From Fagopyrum homotropicum (Eukaryota > Streptophyta > Magnoliopsida > Caryophyllales > Polygonaceae), in contig BSWB01000004.1 in the NCBI GenBank assembly GCA_033239125.1, positions 58,093,501-58,157,500 on the forward strand: DNA of 64,000 nucleotides, written 5' to 3'. A program made the position numbers and the translations under genes. Below, piece by piece: positions 42,441-52,600 of this stretch (position 1 is its first letter; each line of letters begins with the position of its first letter). The notes under the pieces were generated by a model. That model saw only the letters and a program-made list of their open reading frames with translations, had not been told where the DNA came from and ran no database searches.

Positions 42441-43258
42441 ACCCGTAGTAGTTGGTGCTGGCGGCTCCTCAACTCAAAAGTACGGCCTCGAACTCCTCGG
42501 GCATCACTAGTACTAGCTTCTCTACCTCTACCCCTACTCGGTCCAGGAGTTGAACCCTGAGTAGCAGGTGTCCCTGGAACCCTCTGCTGTCCTTGATGCT
42601 GAGGCAGTCTCTGCCCACCTCCTGCTGAACCTGCAAGGGAAGAACCCTACTGTGATGGCGTCTTGCCCTGACGGCAAAACGTACCTATATGTCCTGGCTT
42701 CCTGTACGAGAAGCAAGTCAATGGTGCTCTAGGGCAATCAACCCTCATATGCCTATAGGCCCCGCAGTTGTAACACTGCCGACCTCTATTAGTAGTCGGT
42801 GCAGACGCTGGAATACTCGAGCGGCCCTGAGTCTGACCTTGCCCGAATCTAGATGCTCTTACACCAGTTGATGTTGTACGCTGTCTATTCTCAGACCGTC
42901 CGGTCTGAGAAGTCCTCCTCTGGCTAGCCCTCTCTCTCATAAGCAGAGGCCCGATCGTGGTAGTCTGCCAATGAGTCACAATGAAATTCATCCATATATG
43001 AACGTGTACTCTCCCTCAGACGTCGGGAGAATAGGTATAGATGTTGGTAATCAGAAGGTGCAGCTGGACCCAGCAAAACTAACTCAATCCAGAAGCAGCG
43101 AATGGTATCTATAATGGGCATATCCTCTAAGCCTGCTTCCACAAAATCCAGCAGCTTCTCCCTCCTCAGTGAGGCAGGGCAGAACTGCTCCCTTAGTAAT
43201 GTCCTCATCTGCTCCTAAGTGGTGACTCGTGCTCTAACTGTCCTCCACCATTGATGTG
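42441..43258 (-). pseudogene. T4 gag, N-terminal half lost to A3
   Basis: Capsid motifs (REQFCPASLRREKLLDFVEAGL, YLFSRRLRESTRSYMDEFHC; 43010-43208) are followed by two zinc knuckles at about 42660-42780: CYNCGAYRHMRVDC (intact CX2CX4HX4C) and CFSYRKPGHIGTFC (second cysteine lost). Frameshifts occur near 42930 and 42650. Gag is cut at 43258 by A3; ATGTG (43254-43258) is A3's presumed target duplication. Confidence 0.87.
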
Positions 43259-44251
43259 TGTTACGCTAAGATCGTGTGATGTGCACGCAATAAGCTTTAA
43301 ATTTATACTCGTTATATTTATCCTAACTCCTAGCGAACCCGCAGTGTACGGGACGTTTGTACTAGGGATTGTATTCCGAGGTCGAACACAAAGACTAAGG
43401 TGAAATCGAGTCAAACAATGATCAAAGATAGTGTGAATCTAGACTAGATAAGATGAGGAACAAAGAAGATGGAAAACACAATGTTTTTGTTGGTTTTTGT
43501 GGTGATCAAAAAAAGATCACAAGTCAAACAAGGTAATAAAACAACTAACAACTCAAGCTAGCAAACAAACAAGTAACACAAAGCACAAAGTATATGATCA
43601 AGAGAGAAAAGTAGATTCTAGAGGTCAAAAATTCCGGTTATGGCATTGGACTCAAGGTTCTAAGGGTTCTAAGGTCAAGTTGCGGGGTTGGGGAAGAGTG
43701 TTTCACTAATGGAAGCAATTACCGGGTAGGTCTCTCACTTCACTAGTCCCGCATCTAACTCCTATTACCGGGTAGGTCTCAAGGGGTTAGAATAAGGAAT
43801 TCCACACAAACTAGATACTACTTAAGGGGTAACCCTCTCCTTACCGGGTAAGTCTCGGAATAGGGAAATCTCAAGCAATAGTCCCAGCACACTCGATTCC
43901 AATAGCGGCTTATGAGGCTCACTACTACCTAGAATTCATCTTCTAAGGTATCTAAGATCGGAAATCATCGGGTAGATCTCTTCCCTCACTCAGGTTGATA
44001 GCATTAGGTGATCCTAAGCTAAATTAGGCTTAATAAACCCTAGGATTTAAACAACCAAGGACCCTAGCATTCAGATTTATCATTTAAAGAGCAACAGGAG
44101 AATAAATCGGGTGGATCTTAATATAAATCGGCCGATCTTCATGATGAACAACCCGATTTTTCTTCCTGGAATGGGTTTCGTGCATACAAATCATCCTAAA
44201 CTAACATATAAGTCCATCCTATCATCACCCAAGCCATAACCATCAAACCAT
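43259..44251 (-). mobile_element. A3: partial Athila LTR, cut by array C
   Basis: Starts TGTTACGCTAAG, the complement of the AGCGTAACA LTR end of A1, and follows the R/U5 half of the A1-type LTR with TACCGGGTAGGTCTC repeats (about 43722-43981). It carries an AATCGG cassette at 44101-44162. It stops at 44251 where C is inserted, with ACCAT (44247-44251) as the presumed duplication. The other part lies beyond the window, so solo LTR or full element cannot be decided. Confidence 0.85.
44101..44162. repeat. Motif cassette (AATCGG type), A3
   Basis: AATAAATCGGG, then TAAATCGGCCGATC, then GAACAACCCGATTTTTC. Same layout as 7681-7743, read from the other strand. Confidence 0.72.
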
Positions 44252-44839
44252 TGTTCGCCCCTAGAGGTGTGTGCAAATAAGCTTTAAATTTATAAAACTA
44301 GAATCAAGCAAGTGAGCCCGCAGTGTACGGATCGACGTAGATTAGCAAGAATTCCAGAGTATCGAACACAGGGATTTGGGTGGAACGAACTCGATCGCAG
44401 GTTATCAAGCAAGTGAATATGGGAGTTTGCAAATTATCGGGAAAACAACAATCCTAAAGATCCAAGTATCCAGCTGTGGCAATCGATTCAAGATATACTA
44501 ATGATATAAAGACAGAGTCGAGATATGCAAGGGTATACTAATGTAAGGTAATCGTACGGTTGAGGTTCCAAAAACCTTATGTAATTCACCTAAAAGAAAC
44601 TCCCTATACAGGTTGTTGAGGCTCAATATAGAAAGATTCTAAAGGCAAGGATTAGTATCAAATACCCAAACTTATAATCTAAAGATCAAGACTAACTTAT
44701 CCGATTGAGGTTGTTGAGGCTCACAATCGAGGTAGAGGTTGTTGAGGCTTCACTACCACCTAGAAAAGACAAGTCTAAACTAAGTTAAAGCAAATCTTTA
44801 ACTTTGGATTAAAGTAAAAGCAGGCTCGTAGACTTAAGG

Positions 44840-44899
44840 AAAATCACGGTTAGTTCTTGAGATTCCACGGTCGTGGAACTCAAGAACAGCCCGTGATTT
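44840..44899. repeat. Motif cassette (CACGG type), C transcribed LTR
   Basis: AAAATCACGG, spacer TTAGTTCTTGAG, central TTCCACGGTCGTGGAA, spacer CTCAAGAACAG, then CCCGTGATTT. Outer and inner parts are both inverted, so the whole 60 bp is one large imperfect dyad. Confidence 0.78.
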
Positions 44900-45504
44900 A
44901 GGGTTGTCGGCGATAATTCTCTAACTCTCAGGGTCTAATCTGTTTACGATCGATCTATCATCATCTAAGCCACAACTATCAACCCTTCACCTTAGAATTG
45001 TTAAGGGTTTTTAGCCAATAACTGTCATATTGATATTGATTCAAGAATTAAAAGATAAAAGATGAAAACTTTCAAGAACTATCAATAATCTTCAAGTGAA
45101 TCTCAGAATCACAATCAAGAACAAGTGTTTACCTAAAGATTCAAAACGGACCAAGCAATCACAATCTTTAGGAAAGAAGAGAAACGGGATGTCAATCCGA
45201 TTCTGAATCAAACCTAAACAAGAAGAGAGATCTTCTTGCAAAATCCTCCAAGAACTTCGACCTTCCACAAACACGAAGATCACAAACAGCAACTCTTCAA
45301 TATGAACTTTGATCTTCAATGAGATCTCCAAATTACCTCCAAGATGAGGGTTTTTGCGTTTTGCCGCTAAGCGAGGGTTGAAAGGTCGTAAGCGAGGTGA
45401 CGGAATCTTGCCTCATCCGTCTATTTTATAATGCAGGGCAAAATGTCGGCCCGGCCCAATCTTCAAAAGATCGTGGCTTCGAAACATGGCGAAAAGATTC
45501 GCCA

Positions 45505-45649
45505 AAATCACGGTCGTGGAATCTTTTCACGACCGTAATTTAGGGCGTGGAAACTACTACGGTTAGTTCCACGGCCGTAATATCCCCTGGAATGAACATC
45601 GAATTCTGACTTGGTTTCCACGGCCGTAATTTAGGGTAAGAGCGTGGTT
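45505..45649. repeat. Motif cassette (CACGG type), C U3
   Basis: About six sites in 145 bp: ATCACGGTCGTGGAA, TTCACGACCGTAATT, GGGCGTGGAA, TACGGTTAG, TTCCACGGCCGTAATA and TTCCACGGCCGTAATTT. It is upstream of the - strand TATA box at 45421-45431. Confidence 0.78.
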
Positions 45650-45927
45650 TTTGGCCTTCATTCGTGCATTCCTCAATCTAAGACTCCAAATTGCTTCCAA
45701 AAAGTGTCTTCGATCTATGGACATATCAACTCAACTCTCCTTTGCTCGATTCCGTTCGGAAATAGCTCCAAATCACCTATAATCAACATAGAACTCGTGT
45801 AGACATCCATATCGACAATATAGGCAATACTAGCTCACATATGCACAAAGCTCAATCAAAGACTATCAATATGAATCAAATACGATTAGAAAACGTGCCT
45901 AAAATATCACAATATTTCATGCTAACA

Positions 45928-47262
45928 AATAACCCCATACTTAGCACTTGCTTGTCCCTAAGCAAGGTCTTTCAAAAAGTTTTAAACAAGGGTTAGGATG
46001 AAATATGTGTACCTTCTTTTGGATGGAAGTGACTTCTAAAGAATAGATCATTCTCAAACCTTGCTTCAATCGTTTTTCAAACTTTCACACACTTGATTAG
46101 AGAGTAAAAGGCAAAGAAAACTCATGAATCAATTTAACTTCCAAACAAGCATTATAACCTTCAAATATTATCAAAATCAATCATAAGAACTTCCATTTAG
46201 ATCACCAAGCCATATAACATTCTTTTGATCTTAAGGACTTTCAAAGAAAAGGTCTAGAGTATGGAAGGGAAGGGAAAACTTTAAGGGAGAGTGGTGCATA
46301 AATCCGGGAAAGTGGACAACTACCTTCTTCTTCTTTTGCGGTTTCCGCAACACTTCACTTAGAGCTTTGCTCTCTTCTTTTTCGACTTTACTTTTGGAGT
46401 TATGGATAGAGGTGCACAAAAACCGAAGCCTAGGAGATTGGCGTTTCTCAAAATTGCAAGAGATGCCTCAAACCCTTAGCGCACATACCATAATCCGCTA
46501 GGAATATCGCTCAATCCGACTTTGGCAAGACACAAACACCCGGCTATGTGAATGGTGCCGAGTTACTCATCGTCATGATTGACTTCCCCAAACTTATAAT
46601 TTCTTTCTATTCGATTGATTACAAATAATTGCTCTCATGGCCCTCCCACATCAAACATGCCTTTTTCTCATTCACTTCTCCAAATTCCCGGATAGGTAAG
46701 GGAGGCTAATATTTCAATGAGGAGCTAGATGATCAAAGAAAGAAGAAAGAAAGTATCGAATTGCCTTAATCATTTCAACAAGAAGTATAGGAACTTATAA
46801 TGTGATTTCAACTTCAATCTCTCAACATGATTTAGGTAACGTTTTCACATTATAAAGTTTGCAAAAGAGGTAAAATTCATTCATTCAAATTCTTTTCAAT
46901 TTACAATCCTTTTAAGCATGCAATTGTCATCAAACTCAATTCACAAGTAGTGATTATCATGGAAATCATCTCAATTCATTAGAAGCACAAAATTTTCAAA
47001 ATTTTTCAATTTTTATGGGTTTTTCAAGTCACTTTTCATGCAATGCAAGAATGAAACGTGTAACATATAATGAACATGCAATGATAGTCTCGTAATGGAA
47101 GCAACATATAGAGTAGAGTTATTACAAACATTTAGTACATCCCACCCCATACTTAGGGCGAACATTGTCCCTAATGTTCACAAGAAAGAACAAAAGAAAG
47201 CAAAAGAAAAAGAAACTCACAAGTGGTGGCGGGAATGTCTAAAACAAACTGTCATGCATCGA
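45928..47262 (-). other. C copy 1, 3' non-coding: PPT, two hairpin modules, conserved block
   Basis: Next to the LTR (on the - strand) lies AAGTATGGGGTTATT with hairpin CTTGCTT-AGGGAC-AAGCAAG (45947-45966). The conserved block is at 46401-46598. A second module after ORF1, hairpin GAACATT-AGGGAC-AATGTTC (47160-47179), is followed on the - strand by TAAGTATGGGGT (47144-47155). Small ORFs here have no family resemblance. Confidence 0.75.
46401..46598 (-). other. Conserved 3' non-coding block, C copy 1
   Basis: Complement contains GAGTAACTCGGCACCATTCA, CCGGGTGTTTGTG, CTTGCCAAAGTCGGATTGAG and CCTAGGCTTCGGTTTTTGTG, in the same order as B and A1. The second copy is at 57785-57982. Confidence 0.8.
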
Positions 47263-48831
47263 TCACTGCGGCGGCGGTGGTGGTGGGAATGGAGAGAAAC
47301 TCGGATCATAGAACCGCCCAAACTGCTGGCGGTAGACGTCCCTCATCATGTGGTCGAGGTCGTCTAGGCGTCCGTCTCTAGCATCCGCCCGGATCTCTAG
47401 TGCTCCGACTCTCTCTGAAAGTCCGGTAGCCCAATCCGGCATCTGCTCGTACCATCCCGGGGGGTGACCATACCATGCGGGGGCATCGGCTGGTGCTGGT
47501 GCTGGTGGTGGCGGTGGTGCTGCTGGCTGCGTCGTGGACCAAGGAGGGGGTGTATCGTACCAAGTGGGAGGTGTAGTCATCCACGTGGGCCTCTCACTCA
47601 CGCTGGCGCGGCGAGATGACGAGCCTGAAGCTCTAGCTGGGCGTGGAGAGCGTCTAGGTACATCCGGGGCCGCTTCCGGCTGATCCGGAAACGAGCCGAA
47701 CTCCTGCTCCGCTCCTCCACCACTCTCGTACTGCTCTCCCATCTCCTCCTCATCTACAACTGGCGGTGGAACGTAAAGGGGAGCTCCTAGCCTGTTCGCA
47801 TGCATCGCAGCGAACGTCTCCTTCCAATTGTGGCGTCCCGCCACAATGGAATACTCCGGCAGCCACTCAATACCCCTGCCTGTCCTACTCTCCCAGGGCA
47901 TGCCCGCATAAGGCGGACCTCTATGTGTGGGGAAGATGAGTCCCCTAACCATGAACGCATGTAATCCTAGAGGTACGGCGGGTATGCGGGTGCAACCAGA
48001 AAAATCCACTCCGAATGTCCTAGCTTTGTGGGTCACTATCCCTCCATAACCAATGTTCCCCTTCCTCTTGTTCTTCAATTTACTCATTGTAGCCGCCAAA
48101 AGAGTAGCACAATCTGCGCGGCGACCGTAGAGCATACAGTATAGCAGGAATAGCTCATCCGTCTTGATCTTTTGGGGCGTCTCCGTCCTAGGAAAGAGAC
48201 ACTCCGAAAGAACACGGTGAGCTATCTTCAAGGCTAGATGGTACATCAATCTAGCCTTGGTATCAGCGGGTTGCCAACGGTCCTCGTCGGCGTAGATCAT
48301 GGCTACCTCCTCCCAGAAATCCTTAGGGTAGATACCGCTAGGGAATCGACCATTGTAGGTCTCATGGAACCCGAAAATGGCTCCAAACTCAACTATACTC
48401 AACTGGTAGTCTCGATTCATGAGACGGAAGGAGACAGTCCTATCAACATGGCTGTGCTCGAAAGACGTCACAACCTCTCGGGTGATCTCCTCATAGGCAT
48501 CTTGACGAATGTTCGTGAAGACGGTCAATCCGGCTCTATCCAAGAGCCATGTAAGATCGTCAACTATGTTGAGAGGATGTAGATCCTCCAACAACAAATA
48601 CCTAGGGCCAATCACTGCCCTCTTCTCTATCTTCTCAAATGCAGCTAGGTGGTCATCATGTATGGTTGGGATGCTAGGGTGAGGTGGTGAAGATGGAGGT
48701 GAAGGTGAGGATGGTGGTGAGGGAGATGAGGGTGGTGGTGCCCTAGATGTGGAGGGGTTGCCCTTTCTTTTCTTATTTTGGTCTCCTTTCTTCTCCTTTA
48801 TCCTTCCCGAAACTCTCCTTACGAAATCCAT
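47263..48831 (-). CDS. C copy 1 ORF1 (Athila ORF-1 type, envelope position, 522 aa)
   Basis: Intact. Residues 1-27 are basic (MDFVRRVSGRIKEKKGDQNK), possibly nuclear-targeting, followed by a Pro/Ser run. The core (about 55-350) resembles the Athila ORF-1 family: FEHSHVDRTVSFRLMNRDYQ, FGAIFGFHETYNGRFP, DFWEEVAMIYADEDRWQPAD, RTETPQKIKTDELFLLYCML, GGIVTHKARTFGVDFSG. The tail is Pro-rich with WYGHPP / PPTWYDTPP repeats and ends in polyproline. No signal peptide, membrane segment or glycosylation-rich ectodomain is visible, so the sequence does not support a membrane glycoprotein. Differs from copy 2 at three residues (K/I, Q/E, W/L). Confidence 0.85.
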   Translation of the reverse strand: MDFVRRVSGRIKEKKGDQNKKRKGNPSTSRAPPPSSPSPPSSPSPPSSPPHPSIPTIHDDHLAAFEKIEKRAVIGPRYLLLEDLHPLNIVDDLTWLLDRAGLTVFTNIRQDAYEEITREVVTSFEHSHVDRTVSFRLMNRDYQLSIVEFGAIFGFHETYNGRFPSGIYPKDFWEEVAMIYADEDRWQPADTKARLMYHLALKIAHRVLSECLFPRTETPQKIKTDELFLLYCMLYGRRADCATLLAATMSKLKNKRKGNIGYGGIVTHKARTFGVDFSGCTRIPAVPLGLHAFMVRGLIFPTHRGPPYAGMPWESRTGRGIEWLPEYSIVAGRHNWKETFAAMHANRLGAPLYVPPPVVDEEEMGEQYESGGGAEQEFGSFPDQPEAAPDVPRRSPRPARASGSSSRRASVSERPTWMTTPPTWYDTPPPWSTTQPAAPPPPPAPAPADAPAWYGHPPGWYEQMPDWATGLSERVGALEIRADARDGRLDDLDHMMRDVYRQQFGRFYDPSFSPFPPPPPPQ

Positions 48832-49601
48832 TTCTGTTCAAAATTACGGTCTGTTCTTCGAAAACCACGGCCGTGGAACCTCCAGAGACCGTAATTCTAG
48901 ACAAAATCTTGTGAATCTCAGCAAATTCACCCAATCTCACCACAACAAGCAGTCCTAATCTAATTTCTTCCAATCTTTATCAGTTCTTCCTAAAAATCTA
49001 TGGCAAAAACGAACCAAATCCACTAGAATCGAAGAGAAGGAAATAACCTTTTTTTCGGATTGAAAAATCCAAAATGCGGGTTTGTTGATCGTTTTCCACT
49101 CGATTTGTTGCTTGAATCTTGTTCGTGGTTGGATTTGCTGCAGTTTAGGACGAAGAATCGTTGAAAACGATTAGAAAATGAAGAATTTGGAGAGGGTTCG
49201 TGTTTTCGGTATCTAGGTCGTGGAATTGGGGAAGGATTGTGGTGTTTTTGTGACGAAGTGTGGCTTTTGTACTCGCAGGCAAAATTTCAAAAATCACGGT
49301 CTGTCTGGGCATTCCACGGCCGTGGAAATGTACGGACCCGTGGTTTTGGTGATTTTTCACAGGCTTTTGAGAATTACGGCCACTGTAGCTATGACGATCG
49401 TGATTTAGACCGTGGAACCCTCTGTAAAGCTTCAAAGTCCAAATTTCGTCGCTTTTCTTTGACATTATCCCTCCTTTCTCCTTTTCCATCATTCCTACAA
49501 CCAAAAACACGAACATACCGGAAGAAATCGAGGCGAAACAAAGCGAAAACGTCTATTCTAAACTAATCTATGAATCGAAAACAAAAACGAGAATGCAATA
49601 C
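48832..49601 (-). other. C copy 1 spacer between pol and ORF1, with cassettes
   Basis: No gene. CACGG-type cassettes lie at 48842-48896 (ATTACGGTC, CTGTTCTTC spacer, AACCACGGCCGTGG, GACCGTAATTC) and 49290-49418 (about five sites). T-rich stretches on the - strand could be a splice acceptor for an ORF1 message. Confidence 0.65.
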
Positions 49602-49627
49602 CTTGGGTTGCCTCCCAAGAAGCGCTT
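49602..49627 (-). other. Conserved post-pol palindrome and hairpin, C copy 1
   Basis: On the - strand: AAGCGCTT, CTTGGG-AGGCAA-CCCAAG, then GTATTGC. Identical core to A1 and B. Second copy at 60987-61012. Confidence 0.72.
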
Positions 49628-49660
49628 TGTTTAAGGTCCGTAGCTAGACCAATCTCGCAC

Positions 49661-52600
49661 TTATTCGAGTGCGGTAGGTGCAAACTCCTCAGCTTGGAGT
49701 TCCGGCGAGTACTTCTTGAGTCGTTGGCCGTTCACCTTAAAACTTCCACTAGCTTCACCCCATACTTCAACTGCACCATGGGGGAAAATACGCTTAATTA
49801 GAAAAGGTCCAGTCCAACGAGATTTTAACTTACCTGGAAAGAGGCGAAGTCTCGAATTGAAGAGGAGAACTTGATCTCCTTCTTGGAAGTCCTTTGGAAT
49901 GATATGCTTATCATGCCAACGCTTTGCTCTTTCCTTGTAGATCTTAGCGTTTTCATAGGCGTTCAAACGGAGTTCATCCATCTCGTTGATGTCTAGGAGA
50001 CGCTTCTCTCCCGCTTCCTTCATGCCGAAATTCAGCCATTTGATAGCCCAAAACGCTTTGTGCTCTAGCTCTACCGGCAAATGACAAGACTTCCCATACA
50101 CAAGGTTGTATGGTGTGGTTCCTATGGGAGTCTTGTATGCAGTCCGGTATGCCCATAATGCATCATCTAGTTTCAAGGACCAATCCTTCCTAGTCTTTGA
50201 AACCGTCTTCTCTAGAATTCCCTTGATCTCCCTATTAGAGATCTCAACTTGTCCACTCGTTTGTGGATGGTAAGGGGTGGCGATCTTGTGAGTAACCCCA
50301 TACTTGGTTAGAAGAGCTTCAAAGCGACGGGCTATGAAGTGAGAACGTCCATCACTAATGATCGTCCTTGGCGTCCCGAATCGCGGAAAGATGGTCTTGT
50401 TGAAGAACTTGACCACCACCATGGCATCATTTGTGGGAGAGGCAATTGCTTCGACCCATCTAGAGACGTAATCTACCGCCAATAGTATGTATTGGTTTCC
50501 ACAAGAAGAAGGGAATGGTCCCATGAAATCGACTCCCCAAACGTCGAAAATCTCCACCTCCTGGATGTTGTTGAGGGGCATCTCGTTCCTCCTAGAGATA
50601 TTGCCTGTTCTTTGACAAGCATCGCAACAAGAAACAAAGGATTGCACATCTTTAAATAAAGTAGGCCAATAGAATCCAGATTGCAATACCTTTGCGCTAG
50701 TTTTGTTCGAACTAGCGTGTCCTCCACAAGGTAGTGAATGACAATGACGGATGACACTTTGCATCTCATCTTCCGGCACACATCGCCGGATGATGCCATC
50801 CGGACCTCTCTTGAAGAGGAGAGGCTCGTTCCAATGGTATTCTCGGACGTCTCTGAAGAACTTCTTCCTTTGTGCGTATGACAGTCCGGGTGGTATCTCC
50901 TGGCAAACCAAATAGTTAACGAAGTCAGCAAACCATGGTTCGTTACCTTTGGAGATTACCTTGATGCACTCCTCTATGATATGTAGGTGTTCGTCCGGGA
51001 AGGAGTCATCAATGGGTAAATGGTCGTCCTCTAGATGTGTTAGACGACTCAAATGATCCGCAACAGAATTTTCTGAGCCTTTCTTGTCGCGGATCTCAAG
51101 ATCGAATTCTTGTAGGAGAAGAATCCATCTAATTAGCCTTGGCTTCGCGTCCTTTTTTGCAAGGAGGTACCGGATCGCAGCATGATCCGTGTAGATAATC
51201 ACCTTTGCACCTACAAGATAAGAGCGAAACTTGTCAATAGCGTAGACAATGGCTAGAAACTCTTTTTCCGTAGTGGCGTAGTTGAGCTGGGCTTCGTCTA
51301 GCGTCTTGCTAGCATAGTATATGGCGTGGGTTCGTCCTTCCTTTCGTTGCCCAAGAACAGCTCCAATGGCTACGTCACTAGCATCACACATAATCTCGAA
51401 AGGGAGAGTCCAATCCGGGGGTTGGATAATGGGTGCTGAAATTAGAGCTTGCCGAATGGTGTTGAACGCGTCTAGACATTCCTGTGAAAACTCAAAAACC
51501 GCATCCTTCATCAATAGATTAGTGAGAGGTTTTGATATCTTAGAAAAGTCCTGAATGAAACGTCTATAAAATCCAGCATGTCCTAGGAAACTTCTTATTC
51601 CCTTCACCGAAATTGGGGGAGGAAGTTTCTCTATGGTCTCTATTTTAGCTTTGTCTACCTCTATCCCTCTACTAGAGACTAAGTGACCTAACACGATTCC
51701 TTCCTTAACCATGAATTGACACTTCTCCCAATTAAGAACTAGGTTAGTGTCTTCACATCTTTGCAAAACAAGAGAAAGGTTAGAAAGACAATCGTTAAAA
51801 GAGGAACCGTAAACGGAGAAGTCGTCCATGAAGACTTCCATGATTTCCTCTACATATTCGGAGAAGATGGCCATCATGCACCGTTGAAAGGTGGCTGGGG
51901 CGTTGCAAAGCCCGAACGGCATTCTCCTATAAGCGAACGTACCCCAAGGGCACGTGAATGTGGTCTTCTCTTGATCATCCGGATGTATCGGGATCTGGAA
52001 GAAACCACTATAGCCGTCAACGTAGCAAAAGTATGAATGTTGTGCTAACCTTTCAAGCATTTGATCGATGAATGGCAATGGAAAGTGATCCTTCCGCGTT
52101 GCATTGTTGAGCTTGCGGTAGTCTATGCACATTCGCCATCCAGTTACAGTTCGGGTAGGAATGAGTTCGTTGTTCTTATTGGTGATGACTGTCATTCCTC
52201 CCTTCTTCGGAACTACTTGAACTGGGCTCACCCACTTGCTATCGGAGATAGGATAGATGATACCTGCATCAAGAAGTTTAAGAATTTCCTTCTTGACAAC
52301 CTCCTTCATGGTCGGATTCAACCGCCTTTGAGGTTGTCTTGAAGTTCTAAAGTCCTCCTCCATTAGTATCTTATGCATGCATAGGGAGGGTTTAATTCCT
52401 ACTAAGTCCTCAATAGTATAGCCTATGGCTTTTCTATGTTTCCTAAGGACAATCATGAGCTGTTCATGTTCATCTATGCTTAATTCGGAACTAACGATAA
52501 CAGGGAAGGTGGAATTAGATCCAAGAAAAGCGTACCTTAGATGAGTAGGAAGTGGTTTGAGTTCCATTGCTTTCGGAGCTTCCAATGATCCTTGAGGAGC

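Larger units (their letters stand above)
44252..45927 (-). mobile_element. C LTR 1 (1,676 bp), terminal 3' LTR
   Basis: On the - strand it runs TGTTAGCATG... to ...GGGGCGAACA. It has a TATA-like TTATAAAATAG (45421-45431, - strand), a long CACGG-type cassette upstream of it (45505-45649), a second cassette (44840-44899) and AGCCTCAACAACCT repeats near 44610, 44707 and 44735. Confidence 0.93.

Noticed and set aside
45092..45331. 79-codon - strand ORF repeated exactly at 56476-56715
   Set aside because: It lies inside the C LTR, and the repeat is the LTR copy itself; no motif supports a product.
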